In this document: one piece after another, positions 31,280-40,488 of the stretch
Layout: the number at the start of each line of letters is the position of its first letter
How positions within the stretch are numbered: the first letter of the stretch is position 1
From: CAZGMJ01 sp964526785
GTDB taxonomy: Bacteria; Planctomycetota; Phycisphaerae; Sedimentisphaerales; Anaerobacaceae
Assembly (NCBI GenBank): GCA_964526785.1
Contig: CAZGMJ010000011.1
Span: 45,719-109,718, forward strand
Reading direction: 5' to 3'
DNA: 64,000 nucleotides
Program-made: the position numbers and the translations under genes
The notes under the pieces: generated by a model
The model's database searches: none
The model's input: only the letters and a program-made list of their open reading frames with translations
What the model was told of the DNA's origin: nothing

Positions 31280-33790
31280 TTAGTGGGCGTGGCCATGTCC
31301 ACCACCGGCTGCGCCCTTCTCGCTTTCAGCTTTGACGTAGAAACTCCCCTGGGTTACCACCCTTTCCCCGGGTTGCAGACCCGATACGATTTCGACATGC
31401 TCCTCGTCCGCCCGGCCCAGTTGCACGGGGCGCTGCGTGTAAGCGTGGCCATCCCAGACAAATACGCAGGGCTGATCATCGACATATTGCACGGCTGTCT
31501 TCTCTACTACGGTCTTCGCCGGCGTGCTCCGTCCGTCGATTATGCCGGTAACGAACAGGCCCGGCCGCAGTTGACCGGATTCGTTGTCCAGCACCACGCG
31601 GACCAGAGCCGTACGGGTGGCAGGATCGACCACGGGGGCAACGTATTCGATATGTCCCTCGGTACGTTCACCGCCAAAACCCGGATCAATAGTCACCTCT
31701 CGCCCTTTGGCGACAAAAGGCAGATCTTTGCGATGGACCTGAAGCTCTACCCAGACCGTGCTTAAATCCGCAACAACGAAGACCTCTGAATCATTCTTGA
31801 CGGCTTCGCCCAGGCTCAGATGTTTCTCGACTACGACGCCATCGAATGGAGCTCGCAGTGGATGCCATGCGATTTTCCGGTTCTCCATCTCAACATCCAC
31901 GTCCGGCATACCCTCTGCCGCACGCTGCACGCACGTGGGGCAATTGGGGTCGTTGCAGGCAGCGGACCCCGACGGCGATGACTGCTGTGTCTGCCCCAGA
32001 GCCAGCGGTTCCAGCTTCTCGACATTGGCTTGCGTTAAACCAAGGACGTACAGGTTTCGTTCGGCGCCCTTCAATTCGATCTCGCGTACCTGTTGGGCTC
32101 GCTGAGCCTCACGCAGCTCCTGCTGCACGGAAAACGCCACGCTGTCCCGAACCGACTGATACTGGGCGTCCGCCTTCCTGAATGCTGTTTCCGCCTTGAG
32201 AAAATCCTCCTCACTCGTAATCTTCTTTTCCAGCAATTGCTTTTCGCGTTCGTACGCGGCTTTGGCAAGGGAGTATTCAGCGTATGCAGAGATCAATTGA
32301 CTGCGATTGTTGCCCATCGGCCCGAGATCAGCCTGACGCAGTGCGTCGAGTGCAGGTGAGGACTTCAGCATCTCCAGCAGTTTCATCGTGTTGTGGTAAA
32401 TTTCCTCAGCACGTGTCAATTCGATGGCGCAACAACTAATCTCCGCGAGCTTTGCCATGTACTCGATTTTCGCTTTTCCGAGCGCGGAGCTTTCAAGCCA
32501 CGCCAGCGGTTGGCCGGTTTGCACCTGATCGCCCACACGCACAGGAACTTCTCTGGCGACTCCCGGTATTTGGGGCACGATATGCGCGACCCTGTCGGCG
32601 TTGAATGTGATTTCTCCCGGGATCTTTGTCATTACTGCAATCGCACCCGGACCAACAGTTTCCACCTTGAGGCCGAACTGCCATGCCTGCTGCTGCGTCA
32701 GATGAACCGCGTCATGACCGTGATTGTGGCCGGCGTCTTCACTGACTGAAATCTCAACGGGATGAGTATGGTCATGCGTTTCGGGCTCTGTCTGATGATC
32801 GTGCGATTGCTCTGCATGTCCCGGCGAATGTCCCGCATGGGTGTGATCGTCATCATGTGCATGTTGGTCAACCGCTCCGGCCTCCTCGGCCGCAGCCACG
32901 GAGAATATACCGCTGGTTACCACATACTCGCCCGCTCTAAGGCCCGACGTAATCTCAGCGACGCCGTCGATCCGGCAGCACGGCGTTACCTGGCGCCTTT
33001 GAAATGTCTCACCTGCAAGCTGGACGTAGACCACCCATGCCTGTGCCTGTTCGATCAATGCCGTCTCTGGTATCGTTACCACATCTCCATGCGCAGATTC
33101 CATCGCGCGTGCACGGGTAACCTTCATATTTGCCTGCCATTGCTGTTCTTTCAGAAACGCTATGCCGTCCGGTTCGGCTTCCATTTCCGCCTCTGCAACT
33201 TCCGCAGTGGAGGAGTATACGCGGATCGCAGGCAGTTGCACCGTGTGGTCATGGCCGGCATGCGGAATAACCAGCACAATCTCCCATTGCCCCGGTTCGG
33301 GAAAGACCAGTTCTGGTGTGTAGATGCCATTGCGAGAAGGCCTATCGACCCTGTGCTGTATAGGATCGTGCAGATTGTGTTGCAGAAGAAACGTAATCGG
33401 CCCTTGTCGTCTGGGCTCGCCGGTATGCATGTCGGAGATGTGCGTAATAAACGTAGTGGGGGCCTCGGCAACGACCAACGCGTGTTCAATGAAGAGTTCG
33501 AAGCGATCGCCCCACACGGTGATTTGCGCTGTCCGGTCGCCGCCATGGGCGTGCCCGTGGCCTTCAAGCGGAGTCTGTCCGTGCTGGTTGCTGGTGCCGG
33601 CGGAATGATCGTGCGAGGCGTCATCGCCGCCAGAATGCTCGTGTGCGTGAGCATCGCCGGCGCCATCGGCCGCTACGGAGGATCGATTTGTCAGATAGTC
33701 TGTTAGTCGCGTACGGTTTGCAGCCACTCCGGCCAAAGCCGCCACGACGAGAACAACTGCGCTTGCTGCGAATATGGTATTGCGGTTCAT
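31280..33790 (-). CDS. Double, His-rich CusB-like periplasmic adaptor
   Basis: Periplasmic adaptor of the metal RND pump, unusually long at 836 residues (family about 400-520). Order: N-terminal membrane anchor (about 6-24); His cluster (48-82, nine His); CusB N-terminal domain (about 88-195, ITVWGDRFELFIEHALVVAEAP style); the linker GIAFLKEQQWQANMKVTRA; a membrane-proximal domain (about 234-302) with no hairpin before it; a second His cluster (310-359, fourteen His); a full adaptor (about 361-825) with a long helical hairpin and a CNDPNCPTC insertion; and a GHGHAH tail. The 234-302 block resembles the C-terminal block (VVEKTAVQYV... through SGLQPGERVVTQGSF). ATG 33790 has GAGGGA inside the end of the upstream gene, 4 bp away. 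Confidence 0.9.
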   Translation of the reverse strand: MNRNTIFAASAVVLVVAALAGVAANRTRLTDYLTNRSSVAADGAGDAHAHEHSGGDDASHDHSAGTSNQHGQTPLEGHGHAHGGDRTAQITVWGDRFELFIEHALVVAEAPTTFITHISDMHTGEPRRQGPITFLLQHNLHDPIQHRVDRPSRNGIYTPELVFPEPGQWEIVLVIPHAGHDHTVQLPAIRVYSSTAEVAEAEMEAEPDGIAFLKEQQWQANMKVTRARAMESAHGDVVTIPETALIEQAQAWVVYVQLAGETFQRRQVTPCCRIDGVAEITSGLRAGEYVVTSGIFSVAAAEEAGAVDQHAHDDDHTHAGHSPGHAEQSHDHQTEPETHDHTHPVEISVSEDAGHNHGHDAVHLTQQQAWQFGLKVETVGPGAIAVMTKIPGEITFNADRVAHIVPQIPGVAREVPVRVGDQVQTGQPLAWLESSALGKAKIEYMAKLAEISCCAIELTRAEEIYHNTMKLLEMLKSSPALDALRQADLGPMGNNRSQLISAYAEYSLAKAAYEREKQLLEKKITSEEDFLKAETAFRKADAQYQSVRDSVAFSVQQELREAQRAQQVREIELKGAERNLYVLGLTQANVEKLEPLALGQTQQSSPSGSAACNDPNCPTCVQRAAEGMPDVDVEMENRKIAWHPLRAPFDGVVVEKHLSLGEAVKNDSEVFVVADLSTVWVELQVHRKDLPFVAKGREVTIDPGFGGERTEGHIEYVAPVVDPATRTALVRVVLDNESGQLRPGLFVTGIIDGRSTPAKTVVEKTAVQYVDDQPCVFVWDGHAYTQRPVQLGRADEEHVEIVSGLQPGERVVTQGSFYVKAESEKGAAGGGHGHAH

Positions 33791-33794
33791 TAGT

Positions 33795-35174
33795 CTATCC
33801 CTCAATCATTTGGGTGTTTGAAACCGTCTCGAGTTGCTGACCGATCAGTCTCTCGACATCTAACCTGGCCTGTTGGAAAGCCGCCAGTGCGTCAATGTAC
33901 TGCGACTGGACTTCAAAGAACGTCCGCTGTGCGTCGAGCAGATGCAGGTAGTCCAGCTTGCCTTCTGCATACGCCTCCTGCGATGCTTCGAACACGCTGC
34001 GCGCCGAAGGCAGCATTTCCTCCCGAAGTGTCACAGCCTCGACGTGAGCATTCGCCAGGTGCTGATAGGCCTGTGCGAGCAGTTGGCGAACGCGTATCTG
34101 AGCGGCCTTCTGTTTTTGGGCGGCGCCGCTCAGTTCATGCAAAGCGGCCCGCCTGCCGCCCTGGTTCCTGTCGGATACGCCTATGGGAATCGAAAGCCCG
34201 AACATGACGGTGTTGTTGTCGCTTCCTTCGAAGTGCTGGAGCCCAAGGCCTGCGGTTATGTCCTGGACGCCTCTGGCTCTTTCGTAGGCGACCATTCTCT
34301 GACGCAAATCGATCTCTGCAACCCAGCGGGCCAGATCCGGGTTGCCATCCACTACGGCCAGCAGTTTCCCCACTTCAGGTATGTCCACAGGAACGTCGAT
34401 ATCTCCTGTCGCTGTACTGAATACCGGCTGTGTGCCGCCCCAGAAAGCAACCAGTCTCACCTTTGCGAGATGGAGGTTTTGCTTCGCCTGCTTGTGCGCG
34501 ATTTGTATTTGGTTGTGCGCAATACGAGCCTTGCTGGCGGCAACAGCAGAATCCTTGCCCGCATCGACCCGCCTGCTCACCGCTTCGGCCATTCGGCTCG
34601 AGATGCCGAGAAGTTCATCGGCCAGTTCTAGTTTTTCCTGTGCAGCCAGAACCTCAATGAAGGCTGCCGAGACTCGGCTCAGCACGTCGAGACGGGCAGC
34701 CTCGTAGTCCCAGCGAATCAAATCCGTTCGTACGTCAGCTACAGCCGCACGCTTACGGCGCTTATCGCCCATTTCGATCAGTTGGCTAAGCCCAATGCTC
34801 ATTTCCGCTCCCTCGAAGCGCCGTTGTGGGCCGGAACCGCCTATTTCTCCAGCTTTCATCTGCAACTCGGGATTTGGAGCTAATCCCGCCTGCAGACGTC
34901 TGGCTTCGGAGGCGCGCATTTCCCACGAAAAGGCTTCGAGTCGAGGACTCTGCGTCAAAGCCAGAGTGAGGGCATGGCGCATGTTGAGGGCGCCCGCCGG
35001 CTCTTCAGCTACTGATTTGCCGGGTTCCGCCAGGCTTGGTTTCTTTTCGAAGTCCCGTACCTTTGGCATGATGGGCCGGTTATTATGCGCCGGCATGTTG
35101 GATTGCTGTTCTGTGCAGCCTGTCAAACTGATTAGCAGAAGGCCCGCCAGTGCAATTCGGGCTATTGTCGTCAT
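33795..35174 (-). CDS. CusC/CzcC-like outer-membrane efflux lipoprotein
   Basis: TolC-family outer-membrane channel of the metal exporter, 459 residues. A lipoprotein signal ends LLISLTGC with the lipid Cys at 20. Two OEP repeats follow: LNMRHALTLALTQSPRLEAFSWEMRASEARRLQAGLAPNPEL and, in the second half, IPEVGKLLAVVDGNPDLARWVAEIDLRQ. Long helical stretches (EAVTLREEMLPSARSVFEASQEAYAEGKLDYLHLLDAQRTFFEVQ) are the periplasmic barrel. It ends 4 bp before the adaptor start, so the genes are clearly one operon. ATG 35174 has AGGA eight bases upstream. Confidence 0.92.
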   Translation of the reverse strand: MTTIARIALAGLLLISLTGCTEQQSNMPAHNNRPIMPKVRDFEKKPSLAEPGKSVAEEPAGALNMRHALTLALTQSPRLEAFSWEMRASEARRLQAGLAPNPELQMKAGEIGGSGPQRRFEGAEMSIGLSQLIEMGDKRRKRAAVADVRTDLIRWDYEAARLDVLSRVSAAFIEVLAAQEKLELADELLGISSRMAEAVSRRVDAGKDSAVAASKARIAHNQIQIAHKQAKQNLHLAKVRLVAFWGGTQPVFSTATGDIDVPVDIPEVGKLLAVVDGNPDLARWVAEIDLRQRMVAYERARGVQDITAGLGLQHFEGSDNNTVMFGLSIPIGVSDRNQGGRRAALHELSGAAQKQKAAQIRVRQLLAQAYQHLANAHVEAVTLREEMLPSARSVFEASQEAYAEGKLDYLHLLDAQRTFFEVQSQYIDALAAFQQARLDVERLIGQQLETVSNTQMIEG

Positions 35175-35289
35175 CTTGGTGATCCTGTCTGTTCCCGTAA
35201 TACTTGTTTGTGGCTATTGACGCTCGGCCTGCGCACGATCAGACTGGCGACAGACCGCTGGCGTAAATCTTCGAAAAAACAAGAAGGGA

Positions 35290-35709
35290 TCAGACAATCA
35301 GGACGACAGTGGCTATTGTCCCAAGGTCGGGACTGCCGTCGTATCGGGAAGGACCTGACGTGCGGAAAAGATCTGTATCGATCTGTGCGCTGAGACAGGT
35401 TGGCATAGCTGCAGTGGCCATAGAAACATCGGTGCGCGCACAATCGTCGAGCAAGACGGGCATCTGCACACAGTCGTCGTGTCGGCCGTGGGGCTCCTGG
35501 CAGCATTTGTGATTAGCATCTGCATGACTGCATGTGCCGTGGGCAGAGTACTCGTGATGCCTGTCTTTGATGTGGTTGCCCGCCGCCGGAATGTGATCGT
35601 GGGCTGCCATGCAGAAACCTATGCTCCCCTCGTAACTGCTGAGCATGACCAGACAGACAGACCCCGCAAGCAGCCGCCTGAACAAAGATGTACTGTGTAC
35701 TGTCGTCAT
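35290..35709 (-). CDS. Small His/Cys-rich secreted protein at the head of the metal operon
   Basis: A 139-residue protein with an N-terminal hydrophobic signal (FRRLLAGSVCLVMLSS, possible cleavage after MAA) and a mature part dense in metal-binding residues: eight Cys (19, 33, 60, 69, 70, 80, 90, 105) and eleven His, ten of them between residues 37 and 77. I recognise no named family. It is the first gene after a good promoter and lies 115 bp upstream of the CusC-like gene on the same strand. A periplasmic metal chaperone, buffer or sensor for the exporter is an inference from composition and position. The ribosome site is weak (GGGGAC). Confidence 0.65.
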   Translation of the reverse strand: MTTVHSTSLFRRLLAGSVCLVMLSSYEGSIGFCMAAHDHIPAAGNHIKDRHHEYSAHGTCSHADANHKCCQEPHGRHDDCVQMPVLLDDCARTDVSMATAAMPTCLSAQIDTDLFRTSGPSRYDGSPDLGTIATVVLIV

Positions 35710-35779
35710 GCTTTTACTTGTCCCCGCAGTTCATGCATACCATCTGCATACTACCACCAAACCGTTGTTTCCTATACGC

Positions 35780-35808
35780 ATTATAGCGACGTATGTTCCG
35801 AAACGCAA
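35780..35808 (-). promoter_or_regulatory. Predicted promoter of the metal-efflux operon
   Basis: Minus strand: TTGCGT (35808-35803), a 17-bp spacer, then a perfect TATAAT (35785-35780), about 70 bp before the His/Cys-rich gene. The 17-bp spacer argues against a classical MerR-type promoter (19-20 bp). A direct repeat TGCATAC lies downstream at 35734-35740 and 35745-35751. Confidence 0.6.
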
Positions 35809-35921
35809 GCTTTCCGATCTGCATTTCGGCGTATTACCCGCTTGAGTTGAGCGGAAAGGGCGGTTTAACGGTCCATTACACGGCAGCGGATAGATGCACA
35901 GGCCGACTCGGGCCGTCCTGT

Positions 35922-35955
35922 TTGTCCTGAAGCGCCCAATATGGTAATATCGGGC
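35922..35955 (+). promoter_or_regulatory. Candidate promoter and overlapping operator of the S9 peptidase gene
   Basis: TTGTCC (35922-35927), a 17-bp spacer, then TAATAT (35945-35950). An inverted repeat GCCCAATAT-GGTA-ATATCGGGC (35934-35955, one mismatch) covers the -10, as expected for a repressor site. The peptidase start is about 130 bp downstream. Confidence 0.4.
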
Positions 35956-36083
35956 AGTATTTTGATGGTCAAAGGTTGTGCTCTGCCGGGTACCCCCTTT
36001 CTGGGAGCCATTGGGCATTTTGTCCTCCTGCGGGACATACCGGCCACCAATAGCAACGGGTTTCGCATGTAAGGAGACGCTAC

Positions 36084-38405
36084 GTGAAAGAAGCGGCAAA
36101 ACTTGGGGATACAGTGTTTTTGATGGTCGTACTACCGGCATTGCTGCTTACGGCTGCGGGTTCGGCATCACAATCCGGCCCTGACGACGAAGCCCGGTTG
36201 ACACTCGAACGGATATTCACGGACAAGGAATTCGAGGCGAAGGGATTTGGCCCCGCCCGCTGGCTCGCAGACAGTTCGGGTTATACGACTCTTGAGGAAA
36301 ATGATGCCTGTAACGGCGCCAGAGATGTTGTCAAATACGATCCGCAGACGCAACGGCGCGAGGTTCTCATCTCCGCAGACCAATTGATACCAACCGATGC
36401 GAATCAGCCTCTGCATATCAGCGATTATGCGTGGTCCTCCGATCAAGAGAAGTTGCTCATCTTCACAAACACACGCCGCGTCTGGCGCAGGCATACCCGA
36501 GGGGATTACTGGGTGCTCGATCGCAAGTCCGGGCGACTGGCCCAACTCGGCGGCGATGCAGATGAATCATATTTGATGTTTGCCAAGTTCTCGCCCGAGA
36601 GCGACGCCGTCGCCTATGTGTATCGCAATAATGTGTACATCCAGAACCTCAAGACGATGAGAATCAGGCAACTGACGCACGATGGCTCCGAAACTATCAT
36701 CAACGGGACGGGCGATTGGGTGAACGAGGAGGAATTCGGCATTCGCGACGGCTTTCGATTCAGTCCGGACGGGCGGTACATCGCCTTCTGGCGATTCGAT
36801 ACCAGTGGCGTGGGCCGATTCAAACTGATCAACTACACGGAATCGCTGTATCCGACGATCACGGATTTTCCCTATCCGAAGGTCGGCCAGGTCAATTCAG
36901 AGTGCCGTATCGGCGTCGTGTCGGTAAGTGGAGGCAAGCCGGCATTGCTGCCCAACCCCGCCGACCCGCGGAATTCCTATATCCCCCGCATGCAATGGGT
37001 GCCCGATTCGAAGTGCGTCGTCATCCAGCATCTGGACCGCTTACAACACAGACTCCAGGTCATACGCTATTCAGTTGAGGATCGCTGGTTTGGGTCTCCC
37101 GAGATGGGTCGGCCGGAGACTGTATTTACGGATTTTGACGACGGCTGGATAGAAATGCACGGGGATCTTCGCTGGATAGACGACGGTCGGCGTTTCATCC
37201 GCCTCAGCGAACGCGACGGTTGGCGTCATATCTGGCTCGTATCGACCAACAACCATCGAGTCCGGTTGCTTACGCCGGGAGCGTATGACGTCATCAGCAT
37301 ACAAGCCGTTGACGAAGATGAGGGCTGGGTCTATTTCATCGCGTCGGTGGACAATCCCACGCAACGCTATCTACACCGGGTCCCTCTCGACGGCACAGGC
37401 CAGAGGCATCGCATTACGCCTTCGGACCAACCCGGCACGCATAGCTACAAGATATCGCCCGATGCAAAATGGGCTATTCACACGTACACGACTTTCGATC
37501 GGCCCGCGGTCATTGACCTCGTATCGCTCGATATCCATCAGAGATTTCGCCTGCTCGAGGGCAACGAAGATTTGCAGGAGAAGATCGACAAGCTGGATAT
37601 GCCCGCCAGTGAGTTCTTCCGGGTGGACATCGGCGACGGAGTATTGCTCGACGCGTGGTGCATAAAGCCGCCCGATTTCGACCCGCGAAAGAGATATCCA
37701 GTGTTCTTTTACGTCTACGGCGAGCCCGCCGGGCAGACCGTCCTGGATCGATGGGGCGGACAGAAACATTTGTGGCACTGCATGCTCGCTCAGCAGGGCT
37801 ATGTCGTTATGAGTGTGGACAATCGTGGCACGCCGTCGCCGCGAGGCAGAGACTGGCGCAAGTGCGTATACAGGCAGATCGGCATATTGGCCTCGGCTGA
37901 CCAGGCCGCTGCGGTCAGGGCTATAGCAGACCAGAGACCGCATGTCGATCCGAATCGAATCGGTGTGTGGGGCTGGAGCGGCGGCGGATCCATGACCCTC
38001 AACGCGCTGCTCCGATATCCCGACCTCTACACCACAGGCATGGCCATTGCCTTTGTCGCAAACCAGCGGTACTACGACACGATCTACCAGGAACGCTACA
38101 TGGGGCTGCCCCGGGATAACGATGAGGGATACAGACAGGGTTCGCCCATCACTTTTGCCGACCAACTGCAGGGCAATCTGCTGTTACTGTACGGTACGGG
38201 CGATGATAACTGCCACTATCAGAACTGTCAGGTGATGATCAATGCCTTTGTAAAGCACAACAAGCAGTTTTCCCTCGTGAGCTATCCCAACCGCACACAC
38301 GGCATCAGCGAAGGGCCGGGGACCCGCCGACATCTCTACGAGACCATGACGCATTACCTGACCGAGCACCTGCCGATTAAAGAGCAAAGTATGACTGAGG
38401 ATTAG
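36084..38405 (+). CDS. Exported dipeptidyl-peptidase-IV-type S9 serine peptidase
   Basis: A 773-residue prolyl-oligopeptidase-family peptidase with an N-terminal hydrophobic signal (VFLMVVLPALLLTAAGSASQ). An eight-bladed DPPIV N-terminal propeller follows, including the EE motif (WVNEEEFGIRDGFRFSPDG) that anchors the substrate N-terminus. The C-terminal alpha/beta-hydrolase domain has the triad S632 (GWSGGG), D707 (GTGDDNCHYQN) and H739 (NRTHGIS), at almost the same spacing as DPPIV. GTG 36084 is the start, with AAGGAG at 36071-36076. Expected activity is removal of X-Pro or X-Ala dipeptides outside the cytoplasm. Single gene; convergent with the five-gene minus-strand run. Confidence 0.93.
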   Translation: MKEAAKLGDTVFLMVVLPALLLTAAGSASQSGPDDEARLTLERIFTDKEFEAKGFGPARWLADSSGYTTLEENDACNGARDVVKYDPQTQRREVLISADQLIPTDANQPLHISDYAWSSDQEKLLIFTNTRRVWRRHTRGDYWVLDRKSGRLAQLGGDADESYLMFAKFSPESDAVAYVYRNNVYIQNLKTMRIRQLTHDGSETIINGTGDWVNEEEFGIRDGFRFSPDGRYIAFWRFDTSGVGRFKLINYTESLYPTITDFPYPKVGQVNSECRIGVVSVSGGKPALLPNPADPRNSYIPRMQWVPDSKCVVIQHLDRLQHRLQVIRYSVEDRWFGSPEMGRPETVFTDFDDGWIEMHGDLRWIDDGRRFIRLSERDGWRHIWLVSTNNHRVRLLTPGAYDVISIQAVDEDEGWVYFIASVDNPTQRYLHRVPLDGTGQRHRITPSDQPGTHSYKISPDAKWAIHTYTTFDRPAVIDLVSLDIHQRFRLLEGNEDLQEKIDKLDMPASEFFRVDIGDGVLLDAWCIKPPDFDPRKRYPVFFYVYGEPAGQTVLDRWGGQKHLWHCMLAQQGYVVMSVDNRGTPSPRGRDWRKCVYRQIGILASADQAAAVRAIADQRPHVDPNRIGVWGWSGGGSMTLNALLRYPDLYTTGMAIAFVANQRYYDTIYQERYMGLPRDNDEGYRQGSPITFADQLQGNLLLLYGTGDDNCHYQNCQVMINAFVKHNKQFSLVSYPNRTHGISEGPGTRRHLYETMTHYLTEHLPIKEQSMTED

Positions 38406-38431
38406 TCTTGCCGTGCGTATTTGCCGGACCG

Positions 38432-39850
38432 TCAGTTCAGGTCTTTGAAACCAAACGCAAACACATCGGCGTCTCGCAGAACGAACCGCAGCCGTACGAC
38501 CCTGCCCGCCAATTGTGCGACATCGTTTCTTCTCCATTCGACGGTTCGCTCGATGTCGTCTCCATATATTTCCGTGCAGTCCCGGAGACGATATCCCTCG
38601 ATGGGGTTGCCCGCCTCGTTCTGTATCTCGACTCGCACCGAACCGGCCGCTGAAGTAGAGACGTTCAGCACAAGCGCGTTGCCCTCGAATAACAGAGGTT
38701 TGGTTATCATTTCGCCGCCGGCCATGCGAGCATGAAGCGAGACGAAGCCGTCAATGCGGTATGTGTATCGCCTGGTTCGAGCTCCCTGTCCCTTGTAGTA
38801 GCTTTCGTTGCTGTACAGGGACAGTTCGGTGCCGGCACGTTGGATGTGAGCCCCTGTCTCCACCAGTCCGAGCCATATATAATTGCTGCGGTTGTACCAC
38901 TTATCCGGATTCCGCCCCGGCCGGATGATCGCTTCGCGCCGGCGATGAAACTCCAGTCCGTCCCGGCTGCTCATCAAAAGTCCTTCCGTCAGCGAACCGC
39001 GATCCGGAATATAACGTGTCGGAAAGCCGAGCAGGATGTGCGGCGCGCGGTAATACGGCTGTATCTGGTTCGTATACAGGTGCTCTTTCGGGGCATCCCC
39101 GTAACGAAGCCATCGGGGTTCGCTCCAGTGGACAAAATCCGGCGACGTGGAAGTCTTGATATCGCGATAGCCTGCGCGGAAATCACGGAAATAACAGCGA
39201 TACTCCCCGCGAAGTGCATCCCAGAACGTGAGGTTTTGCGAATCAAATGCCCCGTCGGTGATAATCGGCTTGGGTTGCAGCCGTTTCCAGTCAATGGCAT
39301 CGGCACTTTGAAAGGCAAAGAGCTTGCCCTTGTCGTCGCCTTCGCCTCTGGCCACGGCCTTGTAACGCGCCTCAGGCGGACAGTCGGGATTCGTATCTTT
39401 GAACGGCGTGAAATTGTGCGTGCCGAAATCCCCAATGATGATGTTGTTTTCAGACGAACCTTGGAATTCGACGATACCGAGGACGGGCTTCGTCCAGTGG
39501 ATGCCGTCGTTGCTCTCGGCATAACAGACGACCGCCGGATGCAATTGCTTGTCCGCTTCCTTGTCGTGGCCCCACCCCCGGTAATACATGCGATAGAGTT
39601 CGCCGTCTCGAAAGACTGTATGATAGCCGCTGGTATTACCCTCCCACGGTTGGTCATGCACCATTACGACTTCCCGGGCAACCGGCTTGTGAAGCCGCAA
39701 TGTTGCTGTTCCTTCCATGCGATCGATCAAATAGTGATCGATCAGCAGTTCCCAGCGGTTTCCAATATCAATTGCGGCGTCACCTGCACGCGCGCAGGCC
39801 GCCACGCTCAGCAGGGTCACAGCCATGAGCCGGAGATGTGTCTTCTGCAT
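38432..39850 (-). CDS. Secreted glycosidase-like five-bladed propeller protein
   Basis: A 472-residue protein with a signal peptide (LRLMAVTLLSVAACARA, cleavage before GDAA). The body resembles the five-bladed propellers related to GH32/GH43/GH130: ELLIDHYLIDRMEGTATLRLHKP, YHTVFRDGELYRMYYRGWG, CYAESNDGIHWTKPVLGIVEF and LFAFQSADAIDWKRLQPKPI are blade-type repeats. A C-terminal beta-sandwich ends the protein. Such proteins are abundant in Planctomycetes, and their catalytic status is mostly unknown. Last gene of a tight five-gene minus-strand run, 22 bp after the YgjP-like gene, with a GGGAG ribosome site. Confidence 0.78.
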   Translation of the reverse strand: MQKTHLRLMAVTLLSVAACARAGDAAIDIGNRWELLIDHYLIDRMEGTATLRLHKPVAREVVMVHDQPWEGNTSGYHTVFRDGELYRMYYRGWGHDKEADKQLHPAVVCYAESNDGIHWTKPVLGIVEFQGSSENNIIIGDFGTHNFTPFKDTNPDCPPEARYKAVARGEGDDKGKLFAFQSADAIDWKRLQPKPIITDGAFDSQNLTFWDALRGEYRCYFRDFRAGYRDIKTSTSPDFVHWSEPRWLRYGDAPKEHLYTNQIQPYYRAPHILLGFPTRYIPDRGSLTEGLLMSSRDGLEFHRRREAIIRPGRNPDKWYNRSNYIWLGLVETGAHIQRAGTELSLYSNESYYKGQGARTRRYTYRIDGFVSLHARMAGGEMITKPLLFEGNALVLNVSTSAAGSVRVEIQNEAGNPIEGYRLRDCTEIYGDDIERTVEWRRNDVAQLAGRVVRLRFVLRDADVFAFGFKDLN

Positions 39851-39872
39851 TGGTCGTCTCCCGCGGGCCTGC

Positions 39873-40460
39873 TCAAAGCAGTCCCGGTCTGTATTGTCGC
39901 ATCTGTCTTCGCAGTACTTTGGTGTCGCCGACGATCTGCTCTAAAGCATGCCAGAATTCCCTGCTGTGATTGGCGTGCACGGTGTGCATCAGTTCGTGCA
40001 GCAAAACGAAGTCCTGAAGATGCTGCGGCAGAAAGGCCAGCGCGATGTTCAGATTGATATTCTTGCGGGCACTGCATGAGCCCCATCTGGTTCTTTGATT
40101 GCGGATGAACACGCGATTATAAATGAAGTCGTATTTGTCGGCGAGATATTCGATCCTTTCGATCAGTGCCGCTCGTGCGCGCATGCGGTCTGCGTCTGAA
40201 AGCGCACTGAGGGGCACTTGACGCCGGTATTGCTCACATTTTGCGAGCTGCTTCTGCACCCAGGGAATATGCGATTCCAGGAACTCTATGGCAGCCGCCT
40301 GTGACACACCGGGGGGCACTGCCACTCGCACACTACGATCGGGCCTGACGCTCACGGAGAGGCGTTTGGCCCGTCGCGATTTGTCAAATCGTACGCAGCC
40401 CACTTCGGCAACGGCCAGCAACCTGCTCTCCTGTGTTATTTTTCCACTGCCTGCCATCAT
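39873..40460 (-). CDS. YgjP-type zinc metallopeptidase (DUF45/WLM-like)
   Basis: A 195-residue cytoplasmic protein of the YgjP/M48-like family. The zinc motif HELMHTVHANHSREFWHALE (HE-x2-H, then a downstream His/Glu) is intact, preceded by the family signature RNQRTRWGSCSARKNINLNIAL. The N-terminal beta region (RFDKSRRAKRLSVSVRPDRSVRVAVPPG) is also family-typical. ATG 40460 or 40457 are both possible. It lies 28 bp after the CDF gene and 22 bp before the propeller gene, so it is probably co-transcribed. YgjP-like genes often occur beside unrelated operons; a link to metal export is only positional. Confidence 0.9.
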   Translation of the reverse strand: MMAGSGKITQESRLLAVAEVGCVRFDKSRRAKRLSVSVRPDRSVRVAVPPGVSQAAAIEFLESHIPWVQKQLAKCEQYRRQVPLSALSDADRMRARAALIERIEYLADKYDFIYNRVFIRNQRTRWGSCSARKNINLNIALAFLPQHLQDFVLLHELMHTVHANHSREFWHALEQIVGDTKVLRRQMRQYRPGLL

Positions 40461-40488
40461 CTGCCTGTGTCAATTGCCTTGTTCTGTC

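Noticed and set aside
35645..35845. 66-codon plus-strand ORF with a hydrophobic stretch opposite the metal-operon promoter
   Set aside because: No ribosome site, and it crosses the promoter and start of the His/Cys-rich gene; probably a chance frame.
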